A stretch of DNA of 61,415 nucleotides, taken from positions 1 through 61,415 of the forward strand of contig CACGNZ010000001.1 of assembly GCA_902574475.1 (NCBI GenBank), given 5' to 3'. The notes below the pieces were generated by a model. The model saw nothing but the letters and a program-made list of their open reading frames with translations. It ran no database searches and was not told where the DNA came from. Shown here piece by piece: positions 18,825 through 27,611 of the stretch. Position 1 is the stretch's first letter; the number at the start of each line of letters is the position of its first letter. Source of the stretch: an uncultured Alphaproteobacteria bacterium (GTDB lineage Bacteria; Pseudomonadota; Alphaproteobacteria; HIMB59; GCA-002718135). The position numbers and the translations under genes are program-made.

Positions 18825-19979
18825 TTATTTTAATTGTTGTTCTACTAATTCAGTCCAATATGAAGAACCTATGACTAATAATTCGTCATTAAAATCATAA
18901 TTATCAGCATGTAAAGGTCTGGAATGCTGCTCTGATGTTCCGTTACCCATTAAAACAAAGCAGCCAGGTTTTTCATTTGCCATAACAGAAAAATCTTCTG
19001 AGAATAAACGTGGTTCTATATTACCATTACATTTATCACTACCAAGTAAAGAAACTGCAGCTTTTGTTGCAGACTCAGTTTGATTTTTTGAATTAAAAGT
19101 TACAGGACAGGCTGTTTCATATTTAACACTACCATTAACACCATGTGCATTGCAAATGCCTTCGACAATTTGTAACATTTTTGAAGCAATTTTTTCATTT
19201 GTTTCTTTTGATAAAGCTCTCGCGTCACCAGTCATTTTTACCATACCTGGCAGAACATTTTTTTTACCATCGGTTATAAATTCGGTAATAGACACTATAC
19301 CGTTGTCTGCTGGATTTAATTTCCTAGACACTATCGATTGAAGTGCTACAGCTATTTGAGAACCAACAGTTATTGCATCTACCCCCATATGAGGTAATGC
19401 AGCGTGCCCACCTTTAGTTTTTATTTCAATTTCAAATAAATTTTCGCTGGCTGTAATAGCTCCATTTCTTGTACCAAATGTTCCAATTTCCATGTTAGGA
19501 ATATTGTGCATAGCGTAAACTTCATCAATGTTAAATTTATCAAACAATCCTTCATCAATCATTGTTCTTGCACCGAATGTATTCTCTTCATCAGGTTGAA
19601 AAATAAAATATACCGTACCGTTAAAGTTACCTTTTTCTGATAAATATTTTGCTGCACCTAATAACATTGTTGTGTGACCGTCATGTCCACATGCATGCAT
19701 TCTGTTATCAAACTTGGACTTATAACTAAACTTATTAGTTTCATGTATAGGAAGAGCATCCATGTCAGCTCTTATACCTATTGATTTTGAACTATTTCCT
19801 TTTTTTAAAATTCCAACTACTCCAGTTCTGGCAATTCCAGAATGAACTTCTATTCCAAACTCTTTTAGAAGTGTTGACACTTTTGCTGCAGCATACTCTT
19901 CTTCAAAACTTAATTGTGGGTGCATATGAAGATCATGACGCCATTCTACTAATTGGTTATGTAATGACTGAGTTTTCAT
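18825..19979 (-). CDS. M20-family amidohydrolase (hippurate hydrolase / N-acyl-amino-acid deacylase-like)
   Basis: WRHDLHMHPQLSFEE, GIRADMDALPIHE, HACGHDGHTTMLLGAAKYL, FIFQPDEE. Confidence 0.93.
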   Translation of the reverse strand: MKTQSLHNQLVEWRHDLHMHPQLSFEEEYAAAKVSTLLKEFGIEVHSGIARTGVVGILKKGNSSKSIGIRADMDALPIHETNKFSYKSKFDNRMHACGHDGHTTMLLGAAKYLSEKGNFNGTVYFIFQPDEENTFGARTMIDEGLFDKFNIDEVYAMHNIPNMEIGTFGTRNGAITASENLFEIEIKTKGGHAALPHMGVDAITVGSQIAVALQSIVSRKLNPADNGIVSITEFITDGKKNVLPGMVKMTGDARALSKETNEKIASKMLQIVEGICNAHGVNGSVKYETACPVTFNSKNQTESATKAAVSLLGSDKCNGNIEPRLFSEDFSVMANEKPGCFVLMGNGTSEQHSRPLHADNYDFNDELLVIGSSYWTELVEQQLK

Positions 19980-19982
19980 AAA

Positions 19983-21425
19983 CTACATATTATTAAATTC
20001 TTTAATCTTATTGTCTAGAGAAAGCATATATTCATAATGTGAATTCCAAAATTTTTGATCTTTTCTTTTTTCAAATTCTTCAAGACTTACACCTTGTTGC
20101 TCTACCCAAGTAAAGTACCCTAAATTAAATATTCTTTTCTTATCCATGTAAGAAAGTTCTAGCATATTATCAGTAGATATTCCTGATAAGTGTTTTCCAA
20201 ATAGTTCAGCACAAACTATTTCATCATAATTATTTTTAAAATCAGCAATGGTCTTGTTCAACTCTGACATGTATAAATCCGCACCATCTGTAGCGACCGT
20301 TATAATTGCGTCATCACTATTTAAATCCATATATTTAGCTAGTTTTATTGATGCCAATATATTTGCTATTGCTGAAAAGCCAAATTCAGGAAGTCGTGAA
20401 ACAAAATCAGGCTCAAAATTTTTTTTCTCAATTAAAAACTTTTTTCCTATTTCAGTATTAAAAATCATATTTAGATTATTGGTAGCTTGATCAGAAACAT
20501 CTACGACAAAATCTGTATTCATTACATTATGAATAAGGGGAACATGTTTGTCACCAATTCCTTGTATATTATGTTCACCATAACCTCCATGAAGCAAAGT
20601 TGGGCACTCCAAAGCTTCAACAACTGCAATCTTCATCTGTAATTTATCTTTAAGATAATCTCCTGCTGCTAGAGTACCACTTGATCCTGAAGCACTTACG
20701 TAAAACCTAGGAGTTAAATTACTGTTACCTTTAACTTTTAGAAATGATTTTTCAAAAGATGGACCCGTTATAGAACGATGAATACTGTAATTATAATACT
20801 CATCAAATTGATTTATAATATCATTTTGATTATCTTTTTTTAATTCATTACAAGCATCATAAATTTCTTTAACATTACTTTCTGTGCCTTTTGTTTTTAT
20901 GATATTTTTTTTATCTTCAACCCAATTATTCAACCATTCAAATCTCTCATTACTCATTCCTTCAGGAAGTATTGCAATACTATTAAGACCCATTATCCGA
21001 GATATTGCTACTCCGCCCCTACAATAATTTCCAGTAGAAGGCCAAACTGCTTTATGTTTTTCATAATCAAAAGTGCCATTTAATATTCTTGGAAGCAAAC
21101 AACCATAAGCTGCCAAAACTTTATGAGCTGTTATTAAGGGAAAATATCGTCCCATATTTACAATTATCTTTGCCTTAACACCTGTAAATTCTGTTGGAAG
21201 CACAATATATTCAGGTTCATTCCCAAAACCTGATTGATCTCTTTTATTAAACCAATGAACCCGAAAGAGGTTAAGAGGATTGATATCATTATTATTTATT
21301 TTTTTTAGAGAATTTTTAATATCATTATTAATAATTTGAGGGTCTTGAAGTTCACTTATACTTGGCAATACAACTCCTTTTGATTTGAAGTAATCAGACG
21401 TTTTTTTTATTATTGCTTGACTCAT
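19983..21425 (-). CDS. PLP-dependent fold-type-II enzyme (cysteine synthase/TrpB-like superfamily)
   Basis: PLITAHKVLAAYG (candidate PLP Lys), WPSTGNYCRGGVAISRIMG, SASGSSGTLAAGDYLK. Confidence 0.75.
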   Translation of the reverse strand: MSQAIIKKTSDYFKSKGVVLPSISELQDPQIINNDIKNSLKKINNNDINPLNLFRVHWFNKRDQSGFGNEPEYIVLPTEFTGVKAKIIVNMGRYFPLITAHKVLAAYGCLLPRILNGTFDYEKHKAVWPSTGNYCRGGVAISRIMGLNSIAILPEGMSNERFEWLNNWVEDKKNIIKTKGTESNVKEIYDACNELKKDNQNDIINQFDEYYNYSIHRSITGPSFEKSFLKVKGNSNLTPRFYVSASGSSGTLAAGDYLKDKLQMKIAVVEALECPTLLHGGYGEHNIQGIGDKHVPLIHNVMNTDFVVDVSDQATNNLNMIFNTEIGKKFLIEKKNFEPDFVSRLPEFGFSAIANILASIKLAKYMDLNSDDAIITVATDGADLYMSELNKTIADFKNNYDEIVCAELFGKHLSGISTDNMLELSYMDKKRIFNLGYFTWVEQQGVSLEEFEKRKDQKFWNSHYEYMLSLDNKIKEFNNM

Positions 21426-21428
21426 AAA

Positions 21429-22403
21429 TTAAATATTGATGCCTAAATTATTTGTTTTACAAAGATTATAAGTAAATCTTGCTATTGCAGTATCTTGTAC
21501 GCCAGTTCCTGTCAAATCACATATCGTTATATCTTCTTTATTTTTTCTTCCTAAACTTGGATCGTTAATAATATCACCAAGTTCATTAAATTTTTCTTTA
21601 GAAGAAATTATATTTTGTTTTAAAGCATGATGTAATTCACCCAAAACACTTGTTTGTAATTGATTGTCAGGCACATATTGATCACAATATTTTAACATAT
21701 GAGGGTCTAATTCATTTTTTTGTTCTGCATCGGATCCCATTGCTGTTATGTGGGTTCCTTTTTTTATCCAATCAAATTCTAATAGAGGTTTTTTGCTAGG
21801 AGTCGTTGTCACGATTATTTCTGATAAACTTGCCAATTCCTTGCAAGAAGAAGCTACATGCAAATCTAAATCTAAATCTTTAAAACTTTTTATAAGTTGA
21901 TTTGCTTTTATTTTATCTCTTGACCAGACTATTATTTTATTAATTTTTCTAACTAACATTATTGCTTGAAGTTGTAATCTCGCTTGTATTCCAGCTCCAA
22001 TAATACCAACAGAATTAGCATTTTGATTTGATAAATATTTTGTAGCTATTGCTCCTGCTATAGCTGTTCTAGTATCTGTAAGATAACCTTCATCCAATAA
22101 AATAGATTTTACAACTCCAGTCTTTGAATCTAATAAAACTATCAGTCCATTACTAGATGGCAAACCAAGTTTTGGATTATCGAAAAAACCTGAAGCGATT
22201 TTTATTGCAAAACTATCAAGACCCTCAACGTATGCAGCTTTAACATCTGATTCACCATGATATTTTTCAATATCAATTCTCATTATAGGTGGCATCATTA
22301 CCAATCCCTTTGATAAACTTATGAAAGCCTCCTCTATTATTGGTATGAGATTTTTATTCAAATTTACATGTTGAATAATATCATTTTTATTAAGGATGAG
22401 CAT
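21429..22403 (-). CDS. Ornithine cyclodeaminase/mu-crystallin family protein, EutC-like
   Basis: DVKAAYVEGLDSFAIKIASGFFDNPKLGLPSSNGLIVLLDSKTG; GYLTDTRTAIAGAIA; GIIGAGIQARLQ. Confidence 0.87.
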   Translation of the reverse strand: MLILNKNDIIQHVNLNKNLIPIIEEAFISLSKGLVMMPPIMRIDIEKYHGESDVKAAYVEGLDSFAIKIASGFFDNPKLGLPSSNGLIVLLDSKTGVVKSILLDEGYLTDTRTAIAGAIATKYLSNQNANSVGIIGAGIQARLQLQAIMLVRKINKIIVWSRDKIKANQLIKSFKDLDLDLHVASSCKELASLSEIIVTTTPSKKPLLEFDWIKKGTHITAMGSDAEQKNELDPHMLKYCDQYVPDNQLQTSVLGELHHALKQNIISSKEKFNELGDIINDPSLGRKNKEDITICDLTGTGVQDTAIARFTYNLCKTNNLGINI

Positions 22404-23352
22404 GGCTTAAAACTTTATTAAATAGTTCCGAGTCAATATTTCCACCACAAATTAAACAAATTATATTTTTTCCTAAGTGCGATGTTAATTTTTCTTTAAC
22501 AACCATAACACTTGTTGCTGCAGCACCTTCAGATACAATTTTATGTTCTAAAAAGTTTATTCTAATTCCCTCAGCTATTTTTTCTTCACTTACTAAAACA
22601 AAGTCATCAACGTATTTTTGTACAATATTAAATGTAAATTTATTATCTAAACCAATACTACCCCCTAAACAATCAGCTAAAGTTTCAGTTTCCTCTACAT
22701 CAACAGGCTTACCTTCTTTTAGACTTTCATACATTGAAGGGCCTCTTTCCATTGATACGGCAATAATTTTTGTGTTAGGTTTTTGAAGTTTAATAGCCTG
22801 AGCAATTCCAGATATAAGACCGCCACCAGATGTTGGTATAATTACTGTATCAACTTCGGGAAATTCAGTAAGCATTTCAAGTCCAACTGTACCTTGGCCT
22901 ATTATAATATCTTCATCATCAAAAGGATGAATTAGTGGGATATTTTTTTCTTTCGCAATTTGTTTAGCATACAAATCAGCTTCATCACTATTCTTTCCAA
23001 TAATTTCTACTTTAGCTCCTAATTTTTCAATAGCCTCTTTTCTATATTCTGGGACCATTGAAGACATATATATTGTTGATTGAATGCCCAATACTTTTGA
23101 AGCATAAGCAACGCCTTTGCCGTGATTGCCTGTAGAAACTGCAATGACTCCTTTGTTTTTGTCATCTTCACTTAAAGAAAGAAGTTTATTAACCGCACCT
23201 CTTAACTTAAATGAACCAGTGATTTGAAAATTTTCTAACTTTAGTTTTACTGTAGTATTTTTTGATAAGAAATTAGAATTAATTAATGGTGTATAATTAA
23301 CATAAGGTAAAATTTTCTTATGTGCATCTTGTATTTGTTGAAGTGTAATCAA
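22390..23352 (-). CDS. Threonine/serine dehydratase family PLP protein, EutB-like
   Basis: KLENFQITGSFKLRGAVN, VSTGNHGKGVAYA, PTSGGGLISGIA, LGGSIGLDNKFTFNIVQKYVDDFVLVSEE. Confidence 0.87.
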   Translation of the reverse strand: MITLQQIQDAHKKILPYVNYTPLINSNFLSKNTTVKLKLENFQITGSFKLRGAVNKLLSLSEDDKNKGVIAVSTGNHGKGVAYASKVLGIQSTIYMSSMVPEYRKEAIEKLGAKVEIIGKNSDEADLYAKQIAKEKNIPLIHPFDDEDIIIGQGTVGLEMLTEFPEVDTVIIPTSGGGLISGIAQAIKLQKPNTKIIAVSMERGPSMYESLKEGKPVDVEETETLADCLGGSIGLDNKFTFNIVQKYVDDFVLVSEEKIAEGIRINFLEHKIVSEGAAATSVMVVKEKLTSHLGKNIICLICGGNIDSELFNKVLSHAHP

Positions 23353-23364
23353 TTTAAACCCTAT

Positions 23365-24120
23365 TTAATGTAATTTAAATAGGTTACCAAAACCATCAAT
23401 TTTTTGATTAATATTAGATAATCTTAATGAATCCCAAATAATAGCTTGATTACTTGAAATGATATCTGTGCTTAATTTTGACTCTAATGTTTCGATAATA
23501 TCAATTACTTTTAATGCAGTACAAGAAACAAAAATACTATCAACATCTATTAAATTAATTGAAGAAATTGTTCGCATTAAACTATCATGAGTAACTTTGG
23601 CAATTTCCGAATCATAATTTAAATTAAATGAACTAAATGATTTAATTTCAAATCCACTATCAATTAAATATTTGTAAACTTTAACATTAACATCTTTTGG
23701 ATAAGGAGTAAGAACAGCAATTTTTTTATGGTTTAACAATTTAAGTGCTTTGACAGCTGCTGTAATAGGTGTAGTAATTAAAGCATCAGGTTTAGCCTTG
23801 AAAATTTCAGATCTTATTCTTTTTTCACCAATTTCAATAGTTCCTGAAGTACATCCATACGCTACAACTTGTATTTTTTCATTGGGTAGTATTTGGTTTG
23901 TTGTTTCTGTAAGATGATCAGCCATCTTTATGTAATTTTCATGAGTTAGAGGATTTAAAAAAGGTATCCTATTAAAAAATAGATCAACTGGTAAATTATG
24001 GCAAATTTTTCTAAAATCCTGCTCTATAGTAAAATCCGTTGATAGTGTAATTATGCCAATTCTTGAAAAGTTTGTATCATGTAAATTGGCTTTAAAATTA
24101 TTTTGTTTAAAATTATTCAT
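23365..24120 (-). CDS. Maleate isomerase / Asp-Glu racemase superfamily protein, EutA-like
   Basis: RIGIITLSTDFTIEQDF, AYGCTSGTIEIGE, AVLTPYPKDVN, VSCTALKVIDIIE, SSNQAIIWDSLRLSNI; two conserved Cys motifs. Confidence 0.82.
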   Translation of the reverse strand: MNNFKQNNFKANLHDTNFSRIGIITLSTDFTIEQDFRKICHNLPVDLFFNRIPFLNPLTHENYIKMADHLTETTNQILPNEKIQVVAYGCTSGTIEIGEKRIRSEIFKAKPDALITTPITAAVKALKLLNHKKIAVLTPYPKDVNVKVYKYLIDSGFEIKSFSSFNLNYDSEIAKVTHDSLMRTISSINLIDVDSIFVSCTALKVIDIIETLESKLSTDIISSNQAIIWDSLRLSNINQKIDGFGNLFKLH

Positions 24121-25223
24121 TATTGATTTGGAAAATAATCCTCACACTCACCCTCTCTATGAACATCAGTAGTGGCACAATGTAGACTACCTCCAAATGC
24201 ATAAACGTCTCTAAAAGGAACTGGAACAACATCCAATCCAAAACTTTCCATTTGTTTGATCATTTTTTCTTCAGTTGCCTCGACGCATATAGTTTTTGGA
24301 TCAATTATCAAAACGTTCATTGATAACCAGATTGATGAATAACACATAGGTGGTGGACTATTATGAATGGAAGGTGCAGCCTCATGAATTTCCCATTTAT
24401 TATCATCGAAAATTTTTCTTTGCTCTGATGATATTTTTCTATTCGGATTAATAATTATAACTCCTGGTTTAATTGGAGTAAAACATGCATCAATGTGAGT
24501 TGGAATTAAATCACCTGGTAAATTAATTTGATGTACGCGATGATTTGGATAATGTCTTCTTAACCAATCTAAACCGCTTAAATTTGATGTAAAATTGTTA
24601 TGATAAAATAGATCTTTGCCAAAGCGTAAAATTTCTGCTGCATCAAAAAGTGGTTCTTTTTCTGTCAATATCATGTCTCTATTTTCGATTTTTTTATATC
24701 GTTCTTCTTCCGTTATTCCTTCAGGAAGATAATTAGACTTATATGATTGATTAGTTAATCTTGGTTTAGGTGCCGATTCCCATCTCATGTTTTTATCTTC
24801 TGCATAATATTTTTCAAGTAGTGGCCTATAAGCAAGGTACTCAAACCATCTACATCTGTAAGACATTGGCGCCTCTAGCATTTCATTTCCTACAGTAAGA
24901 ATAACATCTCTTGGAGGCATACAACCAAACATACCGTCATTAGACCAATCGGGTGTCTCGATACTCTGAGAAAAGTCAATAGGTGTTGGTCTATCAACTT
25001 TTATATTTAGGGAATTTAAAATTTTAACAAAGTTTTCTAATTGTATATTTGCTTTAACAATTGATTCCTTTGAACGTGGTCCGTGAGATCCTGTCATACC
25101 ACTATCTTTACTAATTTTTGGTTCAAGTGCTGGTTCCATTGGAGGTATGTTAGCATTTTCAACTGCTCCAACTATAACATGTTTTAATGGATCCCATTCA
25201 TTCCAAGAATTAACTATTGTCAT
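24120..25223 (-). CDS. Glycine (arginine:glycine) amidinotransferase family protein
   Basis: VNSWNEWDPLKHVIVGAVENA, IHNSPPPMCYSSIWLSMNVL, catalytic-Cys motif FGGSLHCATTDVHREG. Confidence 0.88.
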   Translation of the reverse strand: MTIVNSWNEWDPLKHVIVGAVENANIPPMEPALEPKISKDSGMTGSHGPRSKESIVKANIQLENFVKILNSLNIKVDRPTPIDFSQSIETPDWSNDGMFGCMPPRDVILTVGNEMLEAPMSYRCRWFEYLAYRPLLEKYYAEDKNMRWESAPKPRLTNQSYKSNYLPEGITEEERYKKIENRDMILTEKEPLFDAAEILRFGKDLFYHNNFTSNLSGLDWLRRHYPNHRVHQINLPGDLIPTHIDACFTPIKPGVIIINPNRKISSEQRKIFDDNKWEIHEAAPSIHNSPPPMCYSSIWLSMNVLIIDPKTICVEATEEKMIKQMESFGLDVVPVPFRDVYAFGGSLHCATTDVHREGECEDYFPNQ

Positions 25224-25266
25224 TATATTTTCCTTAATTTAAAACTATGCATTATAATTAAAACAT
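25224..25266. promoter_or_regulatory. Candidate bidirectional promoter with a shared palindromic -10 (ATTATAAT at 25251-25258)
   Basis: Only 43 bp separate divergent start codons; ATTATAAT is its own reverse complement, so TATAAT reads on both strands. Minus side carries AAGGAA before its ATG. Confidence 0.5.
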
Positions 25267-26718
25267 ATGGAATTAAATAACAAATCACTCTTTAAACAAA
25301 AATGTTTCATAAATGGGGAATGGGTTGATAGCTCTTCAGGTGAAACTCTTGAGGTTAATAATCCAGCTTCTCTGGAAATTATTGGCAATGTCCCAAAATG
25401 CTCAGTTTCAGAAACTAAAAAAACTATAGATGATGCAAATACTGCTTTCCAAACTTGGAAAGAAACTACTGCGAAAGAAAGATCAGTTATTCTTAAAAAA
25501 TGGGGAGAGCTAATCACAGAAAATGCAGATGATTTAGCTAAAATCATGACCATTGAGCAAGGTAAACCTCTAGCTGAAGCAAAAGGCGAAATACTAATGG
25601 GTGCTTCTTACATTGAGTTCTATGCTGAAGAAGCTAAAAGAGTGTATGGTGATATAGTTCCTGATCCAAGACCTGGAAAAAGAATTGTAATAATTAAACA
25701 ACCTGTTGGTGTTGTAGGAGCAATAACTCCATGGAACTTTCCAAATTCAATGATCACAAGAAAATGTGCAGCCGCTCTTGCTGTTGGTTGTACGACAGTC
25801 GTTAAACCTGCAAGTCAAACACCATATTCTGCATTAGCTGTAGCAGTACTTGCTAAAGAAGCTGGTTTTCCAGATGGTGTATTTAATGTAATCACTGGAT
25901 CGGCAAGTGAGATTGGTAAAGAACTAACAAGCAACCGTATTGTAAGAAAAATTTCTTTTACAGGATCTACGGAGGTTGGAAAAATACTTTTAGAACAAAG
26001 TGCATCAACAGTGAAAAAAGTTTCTATGGAACTTGGTGGTCACGCACCTTTTATTGTTTTCGATGATGCAGATATGGATGAAGCTGTTGAAGGCGCACTT
26101 CAAAGTAAATTTCGAAATAGTGGTCAAACATGTATTTGTTCAAATAGAATATTTGTGCATGAAAATATTTATGATGAATTCCTAGAAAAATTTACAAATG
26201 AAGTCAGTAAAATAACAGTGGGTAATGGACTTGAAGATGGAATTACATCTGGTCCCTTAATTGATCAATCCTCTTTAGAAAAAGTAGTTGATCATGTTCA
26301 AGATGCAGTGAACACAGGAGCTAAAATAGCAATTGGTGGTGATGTACATTCGCTTGGAGGGAATTTCTATCAACCAACTGTTCTCTCTAATGTATCTACA
26401 AAGGCAAAAATAACTTTTGAAGAAACATTTGGACCTGTTGCTCCTCTTTATAAATTTTCCAGTGATGATGAAGTGATTAAAATGGCTAATGATACACCAT
26501 ATGGATTAGCTTCATATTTCTATTCAAGAGATATAGGGAGAATTTGGAGAGTTGCTGAAGCACTTGAATATGGAATTGTATCTATCAACAATGGTTTACC
26601 AACAATTGCAGAAGTTCCTTTTGGAGGTGTAAAAGAATCAGGAATGGGAAGAGAAGGTTCTCGATATGGTCTTGATGACTATTTAACTATAAAATATATT
26701 TCAATGGGTGGTATTTAA
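25267..26718 (+). CDS. Succinate-semialdehyde dehydrogenase-like aldehyde dehydrogenase
   Basis: ITPWNFPNSMITRK, MELGGHAPFIVFDDAD, NSGQTCICSNR, EETFGPVAPLYKF, KESGMGREGSRYGLDDYLTIKYISMG. Confidence 0.9.
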   Translation: MELNNKSLFKQKCFINGEWVDSSSGETLEVNNPASLEIIGNVPKCSVSETKKTIDDANTAFQTWKETTAKERSVILKKWGELITENADDLAKIMTIEQGKPLAEAKGEILMGASYIEFYAEEAKRVYGDIVPDPRPGKRIVIIKQPVGVVGAITPWNFPNSMITRKCAAALAVGCTTVVKPASQTPYSALAVAVLAKEAGFPDGVFNVITGSASEIGKELTSNRIVRKISFTGSTEVGKILLEQSASTVKKVSMELGGHAPFIVFDDADMDEAVEGALQSKFRNSGQTCICSNRIFVHENIYDEFLEKFTNEVSKITVGNGLEDGITSGPLIDQSSLEKVVDHVQDAVNTGAKIAIGGDVHSLGGNFYQPTVLSNVSTKAKITFEETFGPVAPLYKFSSDDEVIKMANDTPYGLASYFYSRDIGRIWRVAEALEYGIVSINNGLPTIAEVPFGGVKESGMGREGSRYGLDDYLTIKYISMGGI

Positions 26719-27605
26719 GAAAGCCAAGCGGCCCCTCTTACACCACTTGAGTCCCCATAAATATTTTTAACAACTTTAGTTTCTAGCGTGTCAGTAAAAA
26801 CATATTTTTTTAGAGTATCATTTATATTTTCATAAATAAAATCTATATTAGACATGCCACCACCCAAAACTATTACATCTGGATCAAGAATATTACACAC
26901 AACAGATAAGCCTCTTGCTAAATGATCAATGTATTGATTTAATGCAAAAATACTATTTTCTTCATTATTAATAAATCCCTCTAATATTTGATGTGAATTA
27001 TAATTTTTATTGAAACGCAAGTTATAAGCTGATGAAAATCCTGGGCCAGATATATAAGTTTCTAAACAACCATTTTTCCCACAATAACATTTTTTTACAT
27101 ACTTTTTTTCTTCTTCAGTTCTACCCGGCAATACTATATGACCCCACTCGCCGCTTATACTATTACGACCTCTTATAACTTTTTGATTAATACTTATACC
27201 ACCACCAACACCTGTTCCAATAATTACTCCAAAAACAACTTGATAACCCTTACCTGCCCCATCTACTGCTTCAGAGAGTGTAAAACAATTAGCATCATTT
27301 TCTATGTTAATATTCCTATTAAGAATTTTATCTAAATCTTGCTTAAATGGTTTGCCATTTAACCATATAGAATTAGCATTTTTAATTAAAGCTGTATCAT
27401 TTGATATGGCTCCCGGCATTCCCATGCCTACAGATTCTGCTTTACCATGTTTTTCCTCAAAATGATTTATAATGGAGAGTATTCCATTAATTGTACCATC
27501 ATAACTTTTTTCAGTATTGATTCTTTTTCTATCTATTTCAGTTCCATTCGGATTTAGAAGAATACCTTCAGTTTTGGTACCCCCTACATCAATACCTATT
27601 TTCAT
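26715..27605 (-). CDS. ROK-family sugar kinase
   Basis: GIDVGGTKTEGILL; zinc motif CYCGKNGCLETYISG; GHIVLPG. Confidence 0.9.
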   Translation of the reverse strand: MKIGIDVGGTKTEGILLNPNGTEIDRKRINTEKSYDGTINGILSIINHFEEKHGKAESVGMGMPGAISNDTALIKNANSIWLNGKPFKQDLDKILNRNINIENDANCFTLSEAVDGAGKGYQVVFGVIIGTGVGGGISINQKVIRGRNSISGEWGHIVLPGRTEEEKKYVKKCYCGKNGCLETYISGPGFSSAYNLRFNKNYNSHQILEGFINNEENSIFALNQYIDHLARGLSVVCNILDPDVIVLGGGMSNIDFIYENINDTLKKYVFTDTLETKVVKNIYGDSSGVRGAAWLS

Positions 27606-27611
27606 TAATTA

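Noticed and set aside
25245-25553. 102-aa minus-strand ORF within the aldehyde dehydrogenase
   Set aside because: Antisense to a well-supported CDS (25267-26718) and occupying the divergent promoter; no motif support.
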